A DNA stretch of 64,000 bases from an uncultured Acidobacteriota bacterium (GTDB lineage: Bacteria; Acidobacteriota; Terriglobia; Bryobacterales; Bryobacteraceae). Location: contig CADEFM010000008.1 in NCBI GenBank assembly GCA_902826605.1, forward strand, positions 124,001 to 188,000, given 5' to 3'. Below are positions 8,859 through 17,241 of the stretch, piece after piece. The position numbers and the translations under genes are program-made. Positions within the stretch are counted from its first letter, which is position 1. Every line of letters begins with the position of its first letter. Below the pieces are notes generated by a model, which ran no database searches, was not told where the DNA came from, and worked only from the letters and a program-made list of their open reading frames with translations.

Positions 8859-9827
8859 ATGATTCAAACTCTTTTCGGTCCCACGCCTGAGCAGGCTCGC
8901 TCGCCGGGCGAGCCCAGTCTACTCGACCGCCTGAAAGCAGGCATCCAAAAGACCCGTTCTGGGTTGTTGGATAAGATCGACGATGCTTTCAGCGGCCGTA
9001 AAGAGATCGACGCCGATGTTCTTGAAGAGCTTGAATATGCGCTGATCACCGCCGACATCGGCGCGAGCACCACCGCTGAAATTCTGGAGCGTATACGCCA
9101 ACAAGTGGAGCGCCACCTGGTGGGCGACGCCACCGAGCTTAAGAGTCTGATCAAACAGCATCTGCTCGAAATTCTGGAAGCCACCGAACGACCGGTGCCC
9201 CAGGTCGCTACGCCCCCGGCGGTGATTTTAGTAGTGGGCGTAAACGGCGCTGGGAAGACCACATCCATCGGAAAACTGACGCGCCGGCTGCAATCTGAGG
9301 GACGCAGCGTGCTGCTGTGCGCCGCCGATACCTTCCGCGCCGCAGCCATTGAGCAACTGGAGGTCTGGGCGCAGCGCACCGGCGCAGATTTGATCAAACA
9401 GCCGCCCGGGTCTGACCCGAGCGCCGTCGCTTTTGACGCCGTGCAAGCCGCCAAGGCGCGCAAGGCCGACTACGTCATCATCGATACAGCCGGCCGCCTG
9501 CACACGAAAGCCAATCTGATGGCGGAACTGGAAAAGATGCGGCGCACCGTGGCGCGCGTGATTCCCGAGGCGCCACATGAAGTTCTGCTGGTGCTGGAGG
9601 CCACCACCGGCCAAAATGGCCTGGAGCAAGCGCGCAAGTTCACTGAAACCAGCGCCGTTACCGGCATCATTCTCACCAAACTGGACGGCACTGCCAAGGG
9701 CGGCGTGGTAGTCGCGATTTCGCGCGAACTCAATCTGCCGATACGCTACATCGGCGTCGGCGAGCAGCTCGACGACCTGCTTCCCTTCGATCCGGAGGCG
9801 TTCGTGGCCTCGTTATTCGATCAATGA
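8859..9827 (+). CDS. ftsY: signal recognition particle receptor FtsY
   Basis: FtsY is the membrane-associated GTPase that receives SRP-ribosome complexes for co-translational insertion. The NG domain is complete: helical N domain with DADVLEELEYALITADIG, P-loop GVNGAGKTTSIGKL, DTAGRLHTKANLM and the TKLDGTAKGG motif. The acidic A domain of enterobacterial FtsY is missing, as is usual for this shorter type (322 aa). The first ATG at 8859 is used; a TAAACT hexamer at 8836-8841 may be its -10. ribD starts only 1 nt after the stop, so ftsY-ribD-ribE form an operon. Confidence 0.97.
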   Translation: MIQTLFGPTPEQARSPGEPSLLDRLKAGIQKTRSGLLDKIDDAFSGRKEIDADVLEELEYALITADIGASTTAEILERIRQQVERHLVGDATELKSLIKQHLLEILEATERPVPQVATPPAVILVVGVNGAGKTTSIGKLTRRLQSEGRSVLLCAADTFRAAAIEQLEVWAQRTGADLIKQPPGSDPSAVAFDAVQAAKARKADYVIIDTAGRLHTKANLMAELEKMRRTVARVIPEAPHEVLLVLEATTGQNGLEQARKFTETSAVTGIILTKLDGTAKGGVVVAISRELNLPIRYIGVGEQLDDLLPFDPEAFVASLFDQ

Positions 9828-9828
9828 T

Positions 9829-10935
9829 ATGAATCCGCACCTGGCAGAAGCCCTTGAACTCGCGGAGCGCGGAGTGGGTCGGGTGAGCCCCAATCCGGCG
9901 GTGGGTGCGGTGGTGGCGCGTCAGGGCGAAGTCGTGGGCCGTGGGTTCCATACCTGGGCCGGCGTTCGGCATGCCGAGACCATAGCGCTGGAACAGGCGG
10001 GGGAACGCGCGCGCGGAGCGACGTTGTACCTCACACTCGAGCCATGCTCTCATCAGGGTCGCACTCCACCCTGCGTGGATGCCGTAATCGCGGCGGGTAT
10101 CCGCAAGGTGGTTGCTGCGATGCAGGACCCCAATCCACGAGTCAGCGGAGCGGGATTTCGACGTTTGCGCGAAGCGGGCGTGGAGGTGGAAATTGACGCC
10201 GAAAGCTTGGAACCCGCAGGCCGGCTGAATGCGGGGTTCATCCATTTCATGAAGACTGGCCGGCCATTGGTTACGCTCAAGGCTGCTGTCACGCTGGATG
10301 GCAAAATCGCCGCCCCGGAAGACAACCAGGGCTGGATCACAAGTGAAACAGCCCGGGCGCACGTCCAAATCATGCGTCATCATCATGACGCCATACTGAC
10401 TGGTATCGGCACGGTGCTCGCGGACGATTGCCTGTTGACGGACCGCACTGGCAAAGAGCGAAGCCGCCCTTTGTTGCGCATTGTCGTAGATTCACAACTC
10501 CGACTTCCAGTGGAATCGAAGCTAGTGACCACGTGCAACAACGACGTGCTCGTGGCCACCACATCGGCTGGTTCTGCTGAACGTCGCAAGCGCCTGGAGT
10601 CGAAAGGTGTGCGCGTGGAGATGCTGGAGGGCGCGGGTGGACGGGTCGACCTATCCAGCGTGACCGAACTATTGGCGCGCGAGCAATATCTGTCTTTGAT
10701 GATGGAGGCGGGTGGCCGCGTGAACTGGTCGGCGCTCGAATCCGAAATTGCCGACAAGATCTATTTCTATTACGCGCCGAAAATTCTGGGAGGCACGCAA
10801 TCGCTTCCAGTGGCGAGCGGCATCGGCCGCCGCCGGCGCTCGGATGCCATTCAATTTCACGGAGTCTTGATCCACCCTATCAGCCCTAACGAGTTCGCCG
10901 TGGAGGCGTGGCTCACCAAGACCGCGTGGAGCTAG
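9829..10935 (+). CDS. ribD: bifunctional riboflavin deaminase/reductase RibD
   Basis: RibD performs the second and third steps of riboflavin synthesis, deaminating the pyrimidine and then reducing the ribosyl side chain with NADPH. The N-terminal deaminase has the zinc ligands in RHAETIALE and PCSHQGRTPPC. The C-terminal reductase domain begins near GRPLVTLKAAVTLDGKIA and includes the DAILTGIGTVLADD segment. At 368 residues it has full family length. It is followed by ribE after 5 nt. The other riboflavin gene in this window, ribH, lies 41 kb away with nusB. Confidence 0.95.
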   Translation: MNPHLAEALELAERGVGRVSPNPAVGAVVARQGEVVGRGFHTWAGVRHAETIALEQAGERARGATLYLTLEPCSHQGRTPPCVDAVIAAGIRKVVAAMQDPNPRVSGAGFRRLREAGVEVEIDAESLEPAGRLNAGFIHFMKTGRPLVTLKAAVTLDGKIAAPEDNQGWITSETARAHVQIMRHHHDAILTGIGTVLADDCLLTDRTGKERSRPLLRIVVDSQLRLPVESKLVTTCNNDVLVATTSAGSAERRKRLESKGVRVEMLEGAGGRVDLSSVTELLAREQYLSLMMEAGGRVNWSALESEIADKIYFYYAPKILGGTQSLPVASGIGRRRRSDAIQFHGVLIHPISPNEFAVEAWLTKTAWS

Positions 10936-10940
10936 CGCAT

Positions 10941-11537
10941 ATGTTCACAGGGCTCGTCGAGGAATTGGGAACCGTGCGGGTCTTGGAACCCCGTGAGGCC
11001 GGGGCCCGCCTGGTGGTACGGTGCGCATCCGTCCTGAGTGGCGCAGCCGAAGGATCGAGTATCGCCGTCAATGGCGTTTGCCTCACGGCACTGCACTTGA
11101 CAAGCGATTCATTCAGCGCGGATCTCGCGCCGGAGACCATGGCTCGCACTAACCTCGGGGATCTCCTCCCCGGAAGCCGTGTAAATCTCGAGCGCCCCGT
11201 CACTCCCGCCACACTTCTTTCCGGACACATCGTCCAGGGGCACGTGGATAGCACCGGTGAGATCGTGGCGCTGGATGCAATCGGCGACGGCAACTACTGG
11301 CTGAAACTGCGTGTTCCCGCCGCGCTTGATCGTTTCTTAGTGGAAAAAGGTTCTATCGCGGTGGATGGGATCAGTCTGACGATCGCGGACTGTGAAGATG
11401 AACTGGTAATAGGAATCACCATCATTCCGCACACGATCGGGCGCACGACGCTAGGAACGGCTCGCATTGGAACGCGCTTGAACATCGAAGTGGATGTGCT
11501 GGCGAAGCACGTGGAAAAATTGTTGCGGCGCTCCTAG
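10941..11537 (+). CDS. ribE: riboflavin synthase, alpha subunit
   Basis: The enzyme dismutates two 6,7-dimethyl-8-ribityllumazine molecules to riboflavin. The 198-residue protein shows the two-fold repeated beta-barrel lumazine-binding domains: MFTGLVEELGTV at the start, SIAVNGVCLTAL in the first copy and SIAVDGISLTIADCE in the second, plus HIVQGHVDSTG. The ATG at 10941 gives the canonical MFTG start; an upstream GTG would add 11 residues. Its last 4 bases overlap the convergent gene at 11534. Spacing to ribD is 5 nt. Confidence 0.95.
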   Translation: MFTGLVEELGTVRVLEPREAGARLVVRCASVLSGAAEGSSIAVNGVCLTALHLTSDSFSADLAPETMARTNLGDLLPGSRVNLERPVTPATLLSGHIVQGHVDSTGEIVALDAIGDGNYWLKLRVPAALDRFLVEKGSIAVDGISLTIADCEDELVIGITIIPHTIGRTTLGTARIGTRLNIEVDVLAKHVEKLLRRS

Positions 11538-12043
11538 CGCGCGCACGCGGCTATCCTGTGTTCTGATTCCACCCAGTCCGTCACCCCGATACGCGGCGTC
11601 TTGCGCCCGCACGGACAGGGTTCGGAGCAGGTTGTTTCGTGCGTCAAGGCCGTGTGATGCGATTCTAGATGCAGTCCATCGTGCGCCTCGCACTCGAACG
11701 CCATCAACTCTCCTGAGTTACCGATGATTTGTTCGAAGACAGGCACATGAAAGGAACTCCAAAAAAGGTCGCGGTCAAGGTCATTCAGCCGCTTATCCTG
11801 CGGGCGCGCAAGCACGATCACCGCATGCGTCAGCGAAGGAATCCGCCATGGCATCAGCGCGCAAATTTGTCTGCTTGTGCCCGCAATTGCGGCCGGTTGG
11901 TAGCGCGCTGCCTCCATCCCCCATCCTTCAGGAAAGACCCGGATAGACTGCTTCATGAGAATTGGGAAATTCCAGCGGTCACGAAACCACGGCACAAGAA
12001 CAGCCGTGCGCGGCGCAGGCGGCACCGGATATATGAATTCCAT
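11534..12043 (-). CDS. unrecognised protein, possibly PaaK/F390-synthetase C-terminal-like
   Basis: The 169-residue protein is preceded by GGTGGAGG with 5-nt spacing to ATG 12043, so that start is firm. I do not recognise it with certainty. The stretch GELMAFECEAHDGLHL and the terminal CPCGRKTPRIG recall the C-terminal part of phenylacetate-CoA ligase and coenzyme F390 synthetase relatives, but no AMP-binding core is present. It is the last gene of the operon that starts at 14280, 44 nt after the amidohydrolase. It may be an adenylate-free derivative or a distinct small family. Confidence 0.6.
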   Translation of the reverse strand: MEFIYPVPPAPRTAVLVPWFRDRWNFPILMKQSIRVFPEGWGMEAARYQPAAIAGTSRQICALMPWRIPSLTHAVIVLARPQDKRLNDLDRDLFWSSFHVPVFEQIIGNSGELMAFECEAHDGLHLESHHTALTHETTCSEPCPCGRKTPRIGVTDWVESEHRIAACAR

Positions 12044-12087
12044 AAGCCTCCACCGGACAAATCTTGCAAGCACGTATATTGGTGGGG

Positions 12088-12999
12088 TTACCGGGCCAAA
12101 ATTCTCAGGAGATTTTCGGCAAAGATAGCGCGCGCGTCAGCCTGGCTGACGCCCAACTCATACAACGCTTTAGCTTGATCGTCGAAAATCTGGTGATGCC
12201 AGCCTCTGGGGAAGTAGGAAGAATCCGTGCCAAATAGCAAACGCTGCGGCCCAGCCACGTTCAGGGCGTGCTGGAATACCTGCCGGAGGTTCAGGCTCGA
12301 TTCCTGATAGCGCATCCACCGATTCGTGCTGGAGGTATCCAGATACACGTTGGGGCACATATCGGCCAGCATGAGCGCCTCACGGAAGTAACCCGCGCCG
12401 AAGTGCGGGACGATCACGGGTACCTTGGGATGACTTCGGGCGACGGCCTGCAGGTCCATGGGGTTGGAAAAGCGCATATCGAACGGTGAGGGCAATCCCA
12501 ATTTTTCACGAACACCCACACTCAGCACACCACAATGAACGAACACCGCGCGGCTTCCCTGCTCCGCCCATTCGAACACTGCACGCGCTTCGTCACTCTG
12601 AATGGAATACTGGTGCATCGCAGGAAATAGGCAAGCCACGCGAATTTGGGAAAACGCTTCCGATTTCCACGCCTTCGGGTTCGCCATCGCGAAGGCCAAA
12701 AATCGATCCGGATGCGCTTCGACGGCGGCGGCCACGGATTCGTGATCTCCCGGTACGCTGGCAATGAGCGCGGCGCGATGCACGCCATGCCGGTCCAATT
12801 CGCGCGCCCAAATTTCTGCGAGCTGTTTCGGCGCGGGAGGAGGAAACGACCACTCAACCTGCGTCTGAATTTGTTCGAGAGTGAGGCCGGGCTTCTGACT
12901 GGCGAGAATCTCAAAAAAACGATATGAAAAAAAATGGACGTGAGCGTCAGCCACTACGAGTGGTCCCCAAGGGGAATCTCGTGCGATCAGCTCGCTCAC
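12088..12999 (-). CDS. amidohydrolase-2 family metal-dependent hydrolase
   Basis: This 303-residue TIM-barrel protein belongs to the amidohydrolase_2 family that includes decarboxylases such as ACMSD. The metal site starts with DAHVHF near the N-terminus and continues with a mid-barrel His in VFVHCGVL, VPHFGAGYF and the late Asp of LLFGTDSSYFPRGW. The substrate cannot be told from sequence. Its ATG overlaps the stop of the response regulator by 4 bp (ATGA type), so the two are translationally coupled. Expression together with a two-component pair suggests a regulated catabolic step; this is inference. Confidence 0.85.
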   Translation of the reverse strand: MSELIARDSPWGPLVVADAHVHFFSYRFFEILASQKPGLTLEQIQTQVEWSFPPPAPKQLAEIWARELDRHGVHRAALIASVPGDHESVAAAVEAHPDRFLAFAMANPKAWKSEAFSQIRVACLFPAMHQYSIQSDEARAVFEWAEQGSRAVFVHCGVLSVGVREKLGLPSPFDMRFSNPMDLQAVARSHPKVPVIVPHFGAGYFREALMLADMCPNVYLDTSSTNRWMRYQESSLNLRQVFQHALNVAGPQRLLFGTDSSYFPRGWHHQIFDDQAKALYELGVSQADARAIFAENLLRILAR

Positions 13000-13676
13000 T
13001 GCAGCGCGCTCTCACCGCGCGCCGCTTGCGTCAATCCGGACGAGAGCGCCAATTGAGTGAGTCCCGCTACGTTGTTCACACCTAGCTTCTTCATCATGGT
13101 CTTGCGGTAGCTGCGGATGGTCTGTTCGCGCAAATCCAGCAGGACTGCAATTTCCTTGCTGGTCTTCCCATCGGCTACCATGCGCAACACTTGTACTTCG
13201 CGGGGCGACAACATCTCCAATGCGGCGGACGTGGGACTAGAGGTCAGATTGCCACTCTGAATCCGGCTCAACAACCGGCCGGAAACCTGCGGACTCAAGT
13301 ACACGCCCCCGCGAGCAACCATGTGCAGCCCTTCCAGCAAATCCGTGTCGCTCACTCGCTTCAGGATGAATCCGCGCGCACCGGAACGCACGGCGCCCAC
13401 CACTGTGTTGTCGTCGTCATACATGGAAAGCATCACCACTTTGCATTCGGGAAAGTGGCGCACGATTTCGGCCGTGGTTTCCACACCGTTGAGCCCGGCT
13501 GGCAAGCCGACGTCCATTAAGACCATTTCCGGCCGGTGCTGTTTTACGAACAGTACGGCATCCGCGCCGCTGCCAGCTTCGCCGACAATGCGAAATTCCG
13601 GATCGCGCGCCAAAATCGCGCGGATACCATCCCGCATGATTTTGTGGTCATCGACCAGTAGAACGTCGTACGGCAT
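12996..13676 (-). CDS. NarL/FixJ-type response regulator
   Basis: The N-terminal receiver has the acidic pair D9-D10, the phospho-acceptor D55 (LMDVGLPAG) and the conserved Lys in GFILKRV. The C-terminal LuxR-type HTH reads LSPREVQVLRMVADGKTSKE and ends in a QTIRSYRKTMMKKLGV recognition region. At 226 residues it is a standard transcription activator. It overlaps the upstream kinase-like gene by 29 bp and the downstream amidohydrolase by 4 bp. Because its likely partner has no visible ATP site, phosphorylation may come from elsewhere or from small phosphodonors. Confidence 0.93.
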   Translation of the reverse strand: MPYDVLLVDDHKIMRDGIRAILARDPEFRIVGEAGSGADAVLFVKQHRPEMVLMDVGLPAGLNGVETTAEIVRHFPECKVVMLSMYDDDNTVVGAVRSGARGFILKRVSDTDLLEGLHMVARGGVYLSPQVSGRLLSRIQSGNLTSSPTSAALEMLSPREVQVLRMVADGKTSKEIAVLLDLREQTIRSYRKTMMKKLGVNNVAGLTQLALSSGLTQAARGESALQ

Positions 13677-14280
13677 ATCGAATTAAAACGATTGTACTCT
13701 TTTTTGTTTCAATTGCGAAGCTTAATCCCGCGGCCTCAGCCAGCAAAGCCGTGGCCGCCAGATCGCGCCGGGCATCTGCCGCGCTGCCGTCGTGATGTAT
13801 TTTCAGCGTCAAACTCTTCGATCCAGCCACTGAAACAACCACTTTCTTGGCCTTGCGGCGCGCCGCCGCCGCCACCGTCGCCACCGTCGCAAGATACACT
13901 GCATCGGCGGCTGGTGGGGGAATTTGGGCAGTAGCGGCATAGCGGACTTGGACCAAATCCGCGTCGGTCAGATCGAGCAGCGCATTCTTCAGGCCGGCGC
14001 GGCCGGTGGGCGTCGGGTCAAGGTCGCGGCTCAGGCCCCGCAGGTCCTCCATGACGCCATTGAGCGTCTCCAGCACCTCATCGAAGCGGTCAGCGAAGGC
14101 GGGAGCATCCATGCGCAGCAGCTGCAGCTGCAATCCCGCAGCGGCCAGCGTGCTGCCCACACGGTCGTGCAGTGTTTGACTGGCGCGACGCAACTCCCCG
14201 CGCGTGTCCACGCAGGCCCGCGCCAGTTCCAAATAAGGGGATAGGCTACTCAACTCCCGAATTCTGGCACTCCCAGCCAT
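13648..14280 (-). CDS. NarL-type histidine kinase homologue with degenerate ATPase
   Basis: The 210-residue protein keeps a HisKA_3-like dimerisation segment, with the presumptive phospho-His in QTLHDRVGSTLAAAGLQLQL (about residue 38). The C-terminal half follows the length of a HATPase_c domain. Where kinases have the N box (E..TNA) it reads ATVATVAAAA; DNG is replaced by HHDGSA; no GxGL loop is seen. No sensor or membrane region is present. It is probably a pseudokinase acting as phosphatase, phosphotransfer protein or scaffold for the overlapping regulator. Start at ATG 14280; a TTG lies one codon earlier. Confidence 0.75.
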   Translation of the reverse strand: MAGSARIRELSSLSPYLELARACVDTRGELRRASQTLHDRVGSTLAAAGLQLQLLRMDAPAFADRFDEVLETLNGVMEDLRGLSRDLDPTPTGRAGLKNALLDLTDADLVQVRYAATAQIPPPAADAVYLATVATVAAAARRKAKKVVVSVAGSKSLTLKIHHDGSAADARRDLAATALLAEAAGLSFAIETKKSTIVLIRYAVRRSTGR

Positions 14281-14299
14281 CAATTGTCCAGTGCAAGGA

Positions 14300-15241
14300 T
14301 CACTTGCGCGCGACGGCGCGGCGGGCGGCTGCGGCCACGTTCACGGCGCGAAGGCCGTACTTGTCCAGTAATTCGTCCGGAGTGCCGGACTCGGCGTACG
14401 TATTGCCGATGCCTACCAGTTCCATGGGGACCGGGTGGGTCTCCGTCACCACTTGTGCCACGCGCACTCCCAAGCCTGCATCGCGCAGGTGTTCCTCGGC
14501 CGTGACAATGGCTCCCGTCTCGCGCGCCGCTCGGACGATGGCCTCCCGGTCCAGCGGTTTGATGGTGTGCATATCGATCACGCGCGCCGAAACACCTTCC
14601 GCTTGCAAAGTCATCGCAGCCCGCAGCGCCTCCGCTACCATCAGGCCGTGAGCGATGATGCTCACGTCGGTCCCATCATTCAACTGCACCGCCTTGCCGA
14701 TCTCAAAGGCTTGACCGGCGGGATAAAGAATGGGCGCCTTGGCGCGTCCGGCGCGGAGGAATACTGGCCCGGCGTGTTCAGCGGACAACTTCACCAGCGC
14801 CATCATGGAGACTTCGTCGGCCGGTGAAATCACCGTGAACCCTGGCAAGGAGCACGCGAGCGAAATATCCTCTACGCTCATTTGCGACGGACCATCTTCG
14901 CCAATGGAAATGCCGCTGTGCGTTCCCACAACTTTTAGGTTCACATTCGGGAAAGCCGCCGTGACGCGCAATTGTTCGAAGCCCTTATTCATCGCGAATA
15001 CGGAGAAACTGGACGCGAAGGGAATCTTGCCGGCCGATGCCAGCCCCGCTCCAATCGCGATCATGTTGGCCTCGGCGATGCCGCATTCGAAGAAGCGCTC
15101 CGGGAATTCTTTAGCGAAGCCCGCAGTGTATGTGGATTTCGAGAGATCCGCGTCCAGCACCACCACGTTTGGATTCACTCGTCCCAGCTCCACCAGCGCC
15201 TTGCCGAAAGCCTCACGCGTGGCCATCCCCAGCGTGTTCAT
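14300..15241 (-). CDS. transketolase, C-terminal subunit (split)
   Basis: This 313-residue half carries the pyrimidine-binding domain (EDGPSQMSVEDISL, AEANMIAIGAGLASAG) and the transketolase C-terminal domain (VVTAEEHLRDAGLGVRVAQV). Together with the preceding gene it forms a heteromeric transketolase that moves two-carbon units in the pentose phosphate pathway; two-gene transketolases are known in several phyla. The start ATG overlaps the stop of the N-terminal subunit gene by 1 nt (TGATG). Relatedness to DXP synthase C-halves is possible, but the paired N-half is transketolase-like. Confidence 0.92.
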   Translation of the reverse strand: MNTLGMATREAFGKALVELGRVNPNVVVLDADLSKSTYTAGFAKEFPERFFECGIAEANMIAIGAGLASAGKIPFASSFSVFAMNKGFEQLRVTAAFPNVNLKVVGTHSGISIGEDGPSQMSVEDISLACSLPGFTVISPADEVSMMALVKLSAEHAGPVFLRAGRAKAPILYPAGQAFEIGKAVQLNDGTDVSIIAHGLMVAEALRAAMTLQAEGVSARVIDMHTIKPLDREAIVRAARETGAIVTAEEHLRDAGLGVRVAQVVTETHPVPMELVGIGNTYAESGTPDELLDKYGLRAVNVAAAARRAVARK

Positions 15242-16062
15242 CAGGCCAGCTCCGCCAGTGCCAAAACGGCTTCCTCGCGCGTCGGTGCGGTGCCATGAAA
15301 TTTCGGGTTGTTCTCCATGAAGGACACACCTTTCCCCTTCACCGTGTTCGCAATCAAGACCGTCGGCTTAGCTTTCATGCGGGATGCTTCCGTAAATGCG
15401 TTCTGCAAGGCGCCGATGTCATGGCCGTCCAGGACGATCACGTGCCAGCCAAAACTGCGCCATTTGTCGGCTAGAGGCTCCAAATCCATAATGTCTTTGA
15501 CGAAGCCGTCCAGTTGGATCTTGTTGTAGTCCACCACGGCCACCACGTTGTCCACCTTGTGAAACCCGCCGAACATCGCTGCTTCCCAGATCTGGCCTTC
15601 CTGAATTTCTCCATCCCCCAGCACCACATAGGCCCGCGAATCGCGGCCATCCAGCTTGGCGGCAAGGCCCATCCCTATTGCAAGCGACAGCCCCTGACCG
15701 AGCGAACCGGTCGAGGCTTCGAGCGCCGGCAGGAAACGAACGTCGGGGTGGCCTTGATAGATCGATCCCAGTTTCCGCAAGGTTTTAAGCTGATCCGCGG
15801 GACAATAGCCGCATTCGGCCATAACTGCGTAGAGAATAGGACAAGCGTGGCCCTTAGAGAGAATGAAGCGATCGCGATCTGGCCACTTGAAGTTTGCGGG
15901 GTCGTGACGCAACACGTCGAAGAACAACGTCACCAAGATTTCGGTAGCGGAAAGCGATCCACCTGGGTGTCCCGATTTCGCCTCCGTGATCATTTCGATC
16001 ACCGCGCGGCGCATACGTTTCGCGATGCGCGATAGCTCCGAGGGATCGGTGGTTTTTTGCAT
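15241..16062 (-). CDS. transketolase, N-terminal subunit (split)
   Basis: This 273-residue TPP-binding half has the diphosphate/Mg motif GDGEIQEGQIWEA, the substrate His regions GHPGGSLSATEIL and LSKGHACPILYA, and ASTGSLGQGLSLAIGMG. It needs the C-terminal subunit encoded immediately downstream. Start is the ATG at 16062, MQKTTDPSELSRIAKRMRR. A TAAAGT hexamer about 18 nt upstream may be the -10. No signal or membrane segment. Confidence 0.93.
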   Translation of the reverse strand: MQKTTDPSELSRIAKRMRRAVIEMITEAKSGHPGGSLSATEILVTLFFDVLRHDPANFKWPDRDRFILSKGHACPILYAVMAECGYCPADQLKTLRKLGSIYQGHPDVRFLPALEASTGSLGQGLSLAIGMGLAAKLDGRDSRAYVVLGDGEIQEGQIWEAAMFGGFHKVDNVVAVVDYNKIQLDGFVKDIMDLEPLADKWRSFGWHVIVLDGHDIGALQNAFTEASRMKAKPTVLIANTVKGKGVSFMENNPKFHGTAPTREEAVLALAELA

Positions 16063-16116
16063 AGCGGCGCGAGCACTTACACTTTAACATCGCCGCGAGC
16101 GCCAGCAAGTGCGGGA

Positions 16117-16392
16117 TTAATCGCTGGTAGCGGCCAGCGCGCGTTTCTTCCCTTGATAGCGCTCGCGCACGATGGATTCCGCTTGCGACCAATCATCCGC
16201 TGCCGAGCCAGGCGCGTTGCCGCGTGCGAGCCATACGTAATATGCCGCTTCGGCGATTTCCTCTTGGTAAGCGGCCGGATCGAAAACTTTCGAGGTGACG
16301 GTGACAGGAGTCCGCCTAGGCGCGCGTGGCTTTGCTATTTTCATCGGCGCCGGCATGACGGCTTCAGATTTGGTTTTGCGGGTTCTATGCAT
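16117..16392 (-). CDS. DUF2934-domain protein
   Basis: The 91-residue protein has a basic Pro/Lys-rich N-terminal tail (TKSEAVMPAPMKIAKPRAPR) and the DUF2934 signature EIAEAAYYVWLARGN...DWSQAE. The role of DUF2934 is unknown; such proteins are frequent in Acidobacteriota and Proteobacteria. The ATG at 16392 is preceded by GGAGGA with 5-nt spacing, deciding the start over an ATG 7 codons earlier. It sits immediately upstream of the split transketolase genes on the same strand, about 54 nt away, so co-transcription is possible. Confidence 0.85.
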   Translation of the reverse strand: MHRTRKTKSEAVMPAPMKIAKPRAPRRTPVTVTSKVFDPAAYQEEIAEAAYYVWLARGNAPGSAADDWSQAESIVRERYQGKKRALAATSD

Positions 16393-16501
16393 GATTTCCT
16401 CCAGATGGAACATTTACAAACAACTCGGGCCAGTTCGACTCAGGGATTTACAACGAGGTTCAACGAGGAACTACACACACTATTCTAGCGCATCCCACTT
16501 G

Positions 16502-16527
16502 AAACGCGCGGGAACTTTCGCGCGTTT
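16502..16527. terminator. perfect 9-bp inverted repeat, candidate terminator
   Basis: AAACGCGCG (16502-16510) and CGCGCGTTT (16519-16527) pair perfectly around an 8-nt loop. The A/T arms give a short U-run at the stem end in both directions, so it could end the truncated membrane gene transcript. There is no long T-tract, hence low confidence. The rest of 16393-16680 shows no gene. Confidence 0.4.
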
Positions 16528-16680
16528 AAAACACGAGTTGCCAAGCCAAGGCGCTGGCCAGCATCCATCGGCATAAGCTCCAGGTCCCATCGGGTACCGC
16601 GTCACTCAACGCCGGTTCTCGGTAGGTTACACCACAAATACAGCTTGGAAAAGGAGGATTCGTAGCGACAGATCATTTTC

Positions 16681-16735
16681 TCGGAGGACAGCTTAGCGAC
16701 TCGGAGGACAGCGAGGCGACTTTTTTCGGAGGACA
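16681..16735 (-). repeat. three direct copies of a TGTCCTCCGA repeat (IS-end-like)
   Basis: On the minus strand TGTCCTCCGA occurs at 16735-16726, 16710-16701 and 16690-16681, each followed within about 16 nt by GTCGC. Directly repeated short units starting with TG are found in the ends of IS21-type elements; no transposase is present here. The repeats overlap the last codons of the gene at 16693. Confidence 0.5.
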
Positions 16736-17241
16736 AGATCGTTGCCCCAAGCGATTGCAAGGGAGCAAAACATGAGAGTAAAGCCCAACAATGACGGGAA
16801 GGTTGCCACCGCATAAACCTGACAAGCTAAGAATCCGAACAAAGCAATTCGATCGACAACTGTTAGCGTTCTCGATTGCAACGTCAGTGCAAGGGCGCTG
16901 CAACCGAGAAGTAGAAACAATATTATTAGCCCAGTTGTAGCCGGAAGTTTTTGAGAGCGTCCGTCCCCGTATAACCCTTTCCAGACCCCGATTGTTGTAT
17001 TTAATATGCCGAGCCCAAGAATTGCAGGGAGCATCCTAGCCCAGCGGTTGACCGTCAGGACCGCGATGACGCCAGCCGTCAACAAAAGGGCCCATCCAAG
17101 CACTCGACGTGTTGCTGAAAGAGCCATCCCTGTGCCGAACGCAACAATGAAGATCCAGCCGATAATCAGAAGCCATGTTCCCGCAATGCGCACTCCAGTC
17201 AGAACGGCCTCCCATGGATTTCTCTTTATCGGGTGACTCAT
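16693..17241 (-). CDS. polytopic membrane protein, C-terminus replaced by repeat DNA
   Basis: The protein has five or six hydrophobic helices (GTWLLIIGWIFIVAFGTGMA, VLGWALLLTAGVIAVLTV and others) and no recognised family. The natural reading appears to stop at about AIAWGND: the last 14 residues (LVLRKKSPRCPPSR) are translated from the TGTCCTCCGA repeats, so the gene was probably cut by a mobile-element end. Base composition is visibly more AT-rich than its neighbours. The ATG at 17241 is preferred; a TTG at 17256 is possible. Function unknown. Confidence 0.55.
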   Translation of the reverse strand: MSHPIKRNPWEAVLTGVRIAGTWLLIIGWIFIVAFGTGMALSATRRVLGWALLLTAGVIAVLTVNRWARMLPAILGLGILNTTIGVWKGLYGDGRSQKLPATTGLIILFLLLGCSALALTLQSRTLTVVDRIALFGFLACQVYAVATFPSLLGFTLMFCSLAIAWGNDLVLRKKSPRCPPSR

